Made by a program: the position numbers and the translations under genes
From: Apopatocola sp963628785
GTDB taxonomy: Bacteria > Bacillota > Clostridia > Oscillospirales > Oscillospiraceae
DNA length: 15,890 bases
Assembly: GCA_963628785.1 (NCBI GenBank)
Contig: CAVGGQ010000049.1
Coordinates: 1-15,890, forward strand
Direction of reading: 5' to 3'
Shown here: piece after piece, positions 14,249-15,890 of the stretch
Layout of the letters: each line of letters begins with the position of its first letter
Position numbering within the stretch: the first letter of the stretch is position 1
The notes under the pieces: generated by a model
Databases searched by the model: none
Seen by the model: only the letters and a program-made list of their open reading frames with translations
What the model was told of the DNA's origin: nothing

Positions 14249-15700
14249 ATGCATCCGATCACGAAAAAACAGAAGATCCTTTATATACTCGCAGCAGCGG
14301 GCTTTGTCCTGCTGGCACTCGCAATGCTTCTCCTGCTGCTGAGCGGCGGCATTTCGAAAAAAACGGATACCGAGCCTACGGCGACGCCGATCGTCACTCC
14401 GACACCGGCGGCCGACACCGGCCTTACCATCGCCGGCGTGAGCGTGGATCCCGCAGCGGACAGCCTCGAGCTCACCGACAAAACGCTCACCGATGCGGAC
14501 AAGAGCGCCATCGCCTCGCTCGCAAATCTCACGACGCTCTCCCTGACACGCTGCGGTCTCGCGGACGTGAACTTCCTCACGAGCCTTACGCAGCTTCGCT
14601 CACTGTACCTCTCGGACAACAGCATTTCCGACGCATCGCCCCTCGCGTCGATCCCGAGCCTTCGCACCGTATACCTGGACCGCAACCCGATAACGGACAT
14701 CACGCCTCTCACGGCACTCCCCTCGCTCACAACGCTCTCCGTGCAGGGTGTGGAGATCGCGGACTATGTGCTCGAAGACTTCGAAGCAGCCCTTCCCGGC
14801 TGCCGCGTGTATGCCGACAGCATTGTAGAAGGCGCGCGCCCTCTGTCACTCGGCGGCCTTGATTTTACCGAGAGCGTGGAGACGCTCGATTTGTCGAATC
14901 GCGGCGTCACCGATATTTCCTCTCTTTCGGGCTGCGGATCGCTGCGCGAGCTGAACCTATCGGGAAACTCCGTCGCGGACATTTCGCCCCTTGCAAAGAT
15001 CCCGAAGCTCACATCGCTCAACCTGAGCTCGACCGGACGGAACGATGCGGACTATGACATCCTCGCCTCGCTCACATCCCTTTCGTACCTCAACCTCGAG
15101 AACAACGAGGACATCACCGCCGAGTGCATCGACAAGCTGCAGACGGCTCTGCCGAACTGCCGGATCGTCCATGAGCCGAAGTACTACACGGTCACCTTCG
15201 GCGAGACGACGCTCAAATCCGATGCCTCGGATGTCACGATCGACGCGCTCGGACTTACATCCCTCTCCGGCATCGAAAAATTTCTGAATCTTCGCCGCCT
15301 GAGTGCCTACGGCAACCAGCTCACGACACTCTCGCCGATCGCTGAGGTCTATTCGATCGAGGAGCTGCAGCTCGGCTATAATAACATCACGGACATCTCC
15401 GCACTGGCTTACCATACGGGACTGCGCAAACTTGATCTGGATCACAACGCCCTGAGTAGCGGCTCCGCCCTCGCATCCTGCACGGGACTCGAAGAGCTCG
15501 ACTTGAGCTACAATGCGCTCACCTCGCTCACAGAGCTATATGGCTGCACATCCCTCCGCACACTGGCCCTCACCGGCAACCCGGCCCTCACCGCGGACGC
15601 AATCCGCGCCCTGCAGGCGGCCTTGCCCTCCTGCCAGATCGTCACCGACATCGACCTCTCCATGCCGGAACCCACCCCCGTCCCTCCCACCGAAGGATAA
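14249..15700 (+). CDS. Membrane-anchored leucine-rich-repeat protein
   Basis: 483 residues. A basic MHPITKKQKI start and one hydrophobic helix (about 11-32) with no lipobox form a probable uncleaved anchor, followed by a Thr/Pro/Ala linker (39-57). Residues 58-465 carry internalin/SDS22-type leucine-rich repeats of about 22 residues with the pattern LxxLxLxxNxIxDIxxL. They fall into three larger modules, each closed by an ALPxCxxV motif (181-187, 300-306 and 458-464) and opened by a beta-type segment such as LTIAGVSV or YTVTFGETTL. The tail is acidic and Pro-rich (PEPTPVPPTEG) with no sortase motif. The protein probably faces outward and binds protein or glycan partners; no enzymatic domain is seen. 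GGGAGG at 14238-14243 fixes the start. It is transcribed alone, ending at its own terminator. The N-terminal ten residues match the lamin-tail protein at 10772 at eight positions. Confidence 0.87.
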   Translation: MHPITKKQKILYILAAAGFVLLALAMLLLLLSGGISKKTDTEPTATPIVTPTPAADTGLTIAGVSVDPAADSLELTDKTLTDADKSAIASLANLTTLSLTRCGLADVNFLTSLTQLRSLYLSDNSISDASPLASIPSLRTVYLDRNPITDITPLTALPSLTTLSVQGVEIADYVLEDFEAALPGCRVYADSIVEGARPLSLGGLDFTESVETLDLSNRGVTDISSLSGCGSLRELNLSGNSVADISPLAKIPKLTSLNLSSTGRNDADYDILASLTSLSYLNLENNEDITAECIDKLQTALPNCRIVHEPKYYTVTFGETTLKSDASDVTIDALGLTSLSGIEKFLNLRRLSAYGNQLTTLSPIAEVYSIEELQLGYNNITDISALAYHTGLRKLDLDHNALSSGSALASCTGLEELDLSYNALTSLTELYGCTSLRTLALTGNPALTADAIRALQAALPSCQIVTDIDLSMPEPTPVPPTEG

Positions 15701-15713
15701 GACCATATAAACA

Positions 15714-15756
15714 TCCGCCCGATCCGGTCGAAAAACCGAATCGGGCGGAATTTTTT
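15714..15756 (+). terminator. Intrinsic terminator of the LRR gene
   Basis: The outer stem TCCGCCCGAT / ATCGGGCGGA (15714-15723 and 15740-15749) is followed, after one mismatch, by an inner CGGT/ACCG stem and a six-base loop, then by TTTTTT at 15751-15756. It begins 14 bases after the stop codon. Confidence 0.93.
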
Positions 15757-15767
15757 ATAACCCAGAA

Positions 15768-15811
15768 AACCTCGGGCTATGCCCGAGGTTCAAAAAAGGC
15801 GGAGCCTATGA
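15768..15811 (+). repeat. Double-hairpin intergenic repeat, copy 2
   Basis: A perfect 10-base stem AACCTCGGGC / GCCCGAGGTT (15768-15777 and 15781-15790) closes on TAT. After a six-base spacer there is a small AGGC-gga-GCCT hairpin (15797-15807), then ATGA. Copy 1 at the left edge has the same order and spacing on the - strand, so the two copies are inverted relative to each other. No adequate U-run follows the first stem, so it is not simply a second terminator for the LRR gene. Confidence 0.55.
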
Positions 15812-15885
15812 GGGAAAAAATAAACCTCCCGTGATAGAATAGTGAGGGTTTGCCGACCGCACTAAAGAATCGAAGGAGGTACCTT

Positions 15886-15890
15886 ATGGG
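15886..15890 (+). CDS. Start of a gene cut by the window edge
   Basis: Only ATG and two more bases are present. The call rests on AAGGAGGT at 15873-15880, a near-perfect complement of the 16S rRNA tail, five bases before the ATG. A TAGAAT at 15835-15840 could be a -10 box but has no good -35. The product cannot be named. Confidence 0.45.

Noticed and set aside
15808..15834. Eight-codon reading frame after repeat copy 2
   Set aside because: The frame is very short, it is inside the repeat-like stretch, and it lacks a spaced ribosome site.
1..15890. CRISPR array, tRNA or rRNA gene, phage or integrase module, toxin-antitoxin pair
   Set aside because: I found no evenly spaced direct repeats, no cloverleaf with a T-arm motif, no integrase or recombinase motifs and no paired small toxin-like frames.

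Overview
The window is 15.9 kb of compact, GC-rich DNA with every supportable gene on the + strand. Strong AGGAGG-type ribosome binding sites, sigma-A-type promoters, U-tailed hairpin terminators, a RimI-TsaD pair, a TSCPD protein and a lamin-tail/VTC/DUF4956 cassette point to a GC-rich anaerobic Firmicute of the Clostridia, probably near the Oscillospiraceae. That placement is inferred from gene content and signals, not from a marker-gene phylogeny.

Layout. (1) Bases 1-1060 hold a hairpin repeat, a promoter, a lipoprotein gene of unknown function with a hairpin against its ribosome binding site, and a terminator. (2) Bases 1075-10695 form a tight seven-gene housekeeping operon behind an extended -10 promoter: uvrB, a MATE exporter, polA, rimI, tsaD, radC and rlmI. 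Junctions run from a 13-base overlap to a 28-base gap. The genes cover excision repair and gap filling, a JAMM-domain RadC, ribosomal and tRNA modification, and one multidrug-type transporter. (3) Bases 10708-13947 form a second operon with its own TTGAAA/TAAAAT promoter. It encodes a membrane-anchored protein with three lamin-tail domains, a soluble VTC-type polyphosphate polymerase domain, a DUF4956 membrane protein and a small TSCPD protein, and ends at a strong terminator. (4) Bases 13948-14248 are a lower-GC spacer with hairpins, a perfect dyad and a possible 32-residue membrane peptide. (5) Bases 14249-15756 hold a membrane-anchored leucine-rich-repeat protein and its terminator. (6) The right edge has a second clear copy of the hairpin repeat and the first two codons of another gene behind a near-perfect Shine-Dalgarno.

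The most interesting part is bases 10.7-15.7 kb. The VTC protein carries the residues expected of a polyphosphate-type tunnel enzyme but lacks the SPX and membrane domains of yeast Vtc4. The next gene supplies a separate membrane protein. The surface partner has only lamin-tail domains, where CotH-kinase proteins are often found in comparable clusters. The lamin-tail and leucine-rich-repeat proteins, which sit in different transcription units, start with almost the same ten residues (M-x-P-I-T-K-K-x-K-I) before a single membrane helix. This suggests they belong to one envelope system. A polymer made inside, passed across the membrane and met by two exported scaffold proteins is a reasonable hypothesis, but the sequence alone does not prove it.
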